Of a stretch of 64,000 nucleotides of DNA, positions 63,847 through 64,000 are shown one piece after another (positions within the stretch are counted from its first letter, which is position 1; each line of letters begins with the position of its first letter). Below the pieces are notes generated by a model that was not told the DNA's origin, searched no databases, and worked only from the letters and a program-made list of their open reading frames with translations. Source of the stretch: Pseudomonas sp. Tri1 (GTDB lineage Bacteria; Pseudomonadota; Gammaproteobacteria; Pseudomonadales; Pseudomonadaceae); assembly GCF_017968885.1 (NCBI RefSeq), contig NZ_CP072913.1, forward strand, positions 1,348,001 through 1,412,000, given 5' to 3'. A program made the position numbers and the translations under genes.

Positions 63847-64000
63847 ATGATCAGCACCGAACTCAAAACCACGATCCAGGGCGCCTATTCGCGTTTTCTC
63901 GAAGCCAAGAGCCTCAAGCCGCGATATGGCCAGCGCCTGATGATTGCCGAAGTGGCAAAAGTCCTGGGTGACATCGACACCGACGACGAAGGCCGGCGCA
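63847..64000 (+). CDS. dinG: ATP-dependent DNA helicase DinG (5-prime part)
   Basis: The first 51 codons of dinG, cut by the window edge. It starts MISTELKTTIQGAYSRFLEA, then KPRYGQRLMIAEVAKVLGDI, which corresponds to the R-x-x-Q-x-x-M-I-x-x-V Q-motif start of DinG helicases. DinG is an iron-sulphur superfamily 2 helicase that unwinds R-loops and G-quadruplexes. Not enough is present to see the ATPase motifs. Confidence 0.75.
   Translation, partial: MISTELKTTIQGAYSRFLEAKSLKPRYGQRLMIAEVAKVLGDIDTDDEGRR

Overview
The window is a contiguous piece of a Pseudomonas chromosome, most likely from the P. fluorescens group. The gene order supports this: a tailocin cluster beside cinA-recA-recX, an erdR-dgkA pair, divergent finR/fpr, a mprF-acvB pair, an aotJQMOP-type transporter and a quiP-like acylase. 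Many copies of the GTGGGAGCGAGCTTGCTCGC repeat typical of fluorescens-group genomes, usually in inverted pairs, point the same way. Base composition is GC-rich throughout, except in the tail-fibre genes, which look less GC-rich.

Region 1 (1-15.75 kb) is a contractile phage-tail (tailocin) locus. It starts with the end of a P2-like tail module (gpU, gpX, gpD), which continues off the left edge. A complete Mu/SfV-like tail module follows: terminator-like gp37, gp38, sheath, tube, assembly chaperone with a -1 frameshift site, tape measure, gpN, gpP, gp45, gp46, gp47 and gp48. Two fibre plus chaperone cassettes come next, then a lysis set (GH19 endolysin, Rz and nested Rz1). No capsid, portal, terminase, integrase or replication gene lies in the window, which fits a bacteriocin-like particle rather than a complete prophage.

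Region 2 (15.8-30.8 kb) is core chromosome. It holds cinA (pncC-type), LexA-boxed recA, recX, a LOG-family protein, a PA3611-like exported protein, a DTW tRNA-modification enzyme, erdR, dgkA, finR/fpr, trmO, a DUF1456 protein, a pseudouridine-synthase-family protein lacking the usual catalytic Asp, a GNAT acetyltransferase, rimO and kup.

Region 3 (31-43.2 kb) has acvB and mprF (aminoacyl-phosphatidylglycerol hydrolase and synthase; mprF is interrupted by a one-base deletion in a homopolymer), two tandem initiator tRNA genes, LexA-boxed dinB, a lipoprotein, proS, an AmpG-like permease, an alkyltransferase-like protein, a DUF481 outer-membrane protein and a cold-shock protein.

Region 4 (43.5-55 kb) has dcd and the ligase-associated DNA repair module. 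The module is split into lhr-pdeM and exonuclease-ligase halves by a five-gene basic amino acid ABC transporter operon.

Region 5 (55-64 kb) has the quiP-like acylase, an isochorismatase-fold protein with Ser at the usual Cys position, two SEC-C proteins, lipoproteins, two tandem OmpA-family lipoproteins whose ribosome binding sites both lie in long hairpins, a collagen-like secreted protein, a CopD-like membrane protein and the start of dinG behind a candidate LexA box.
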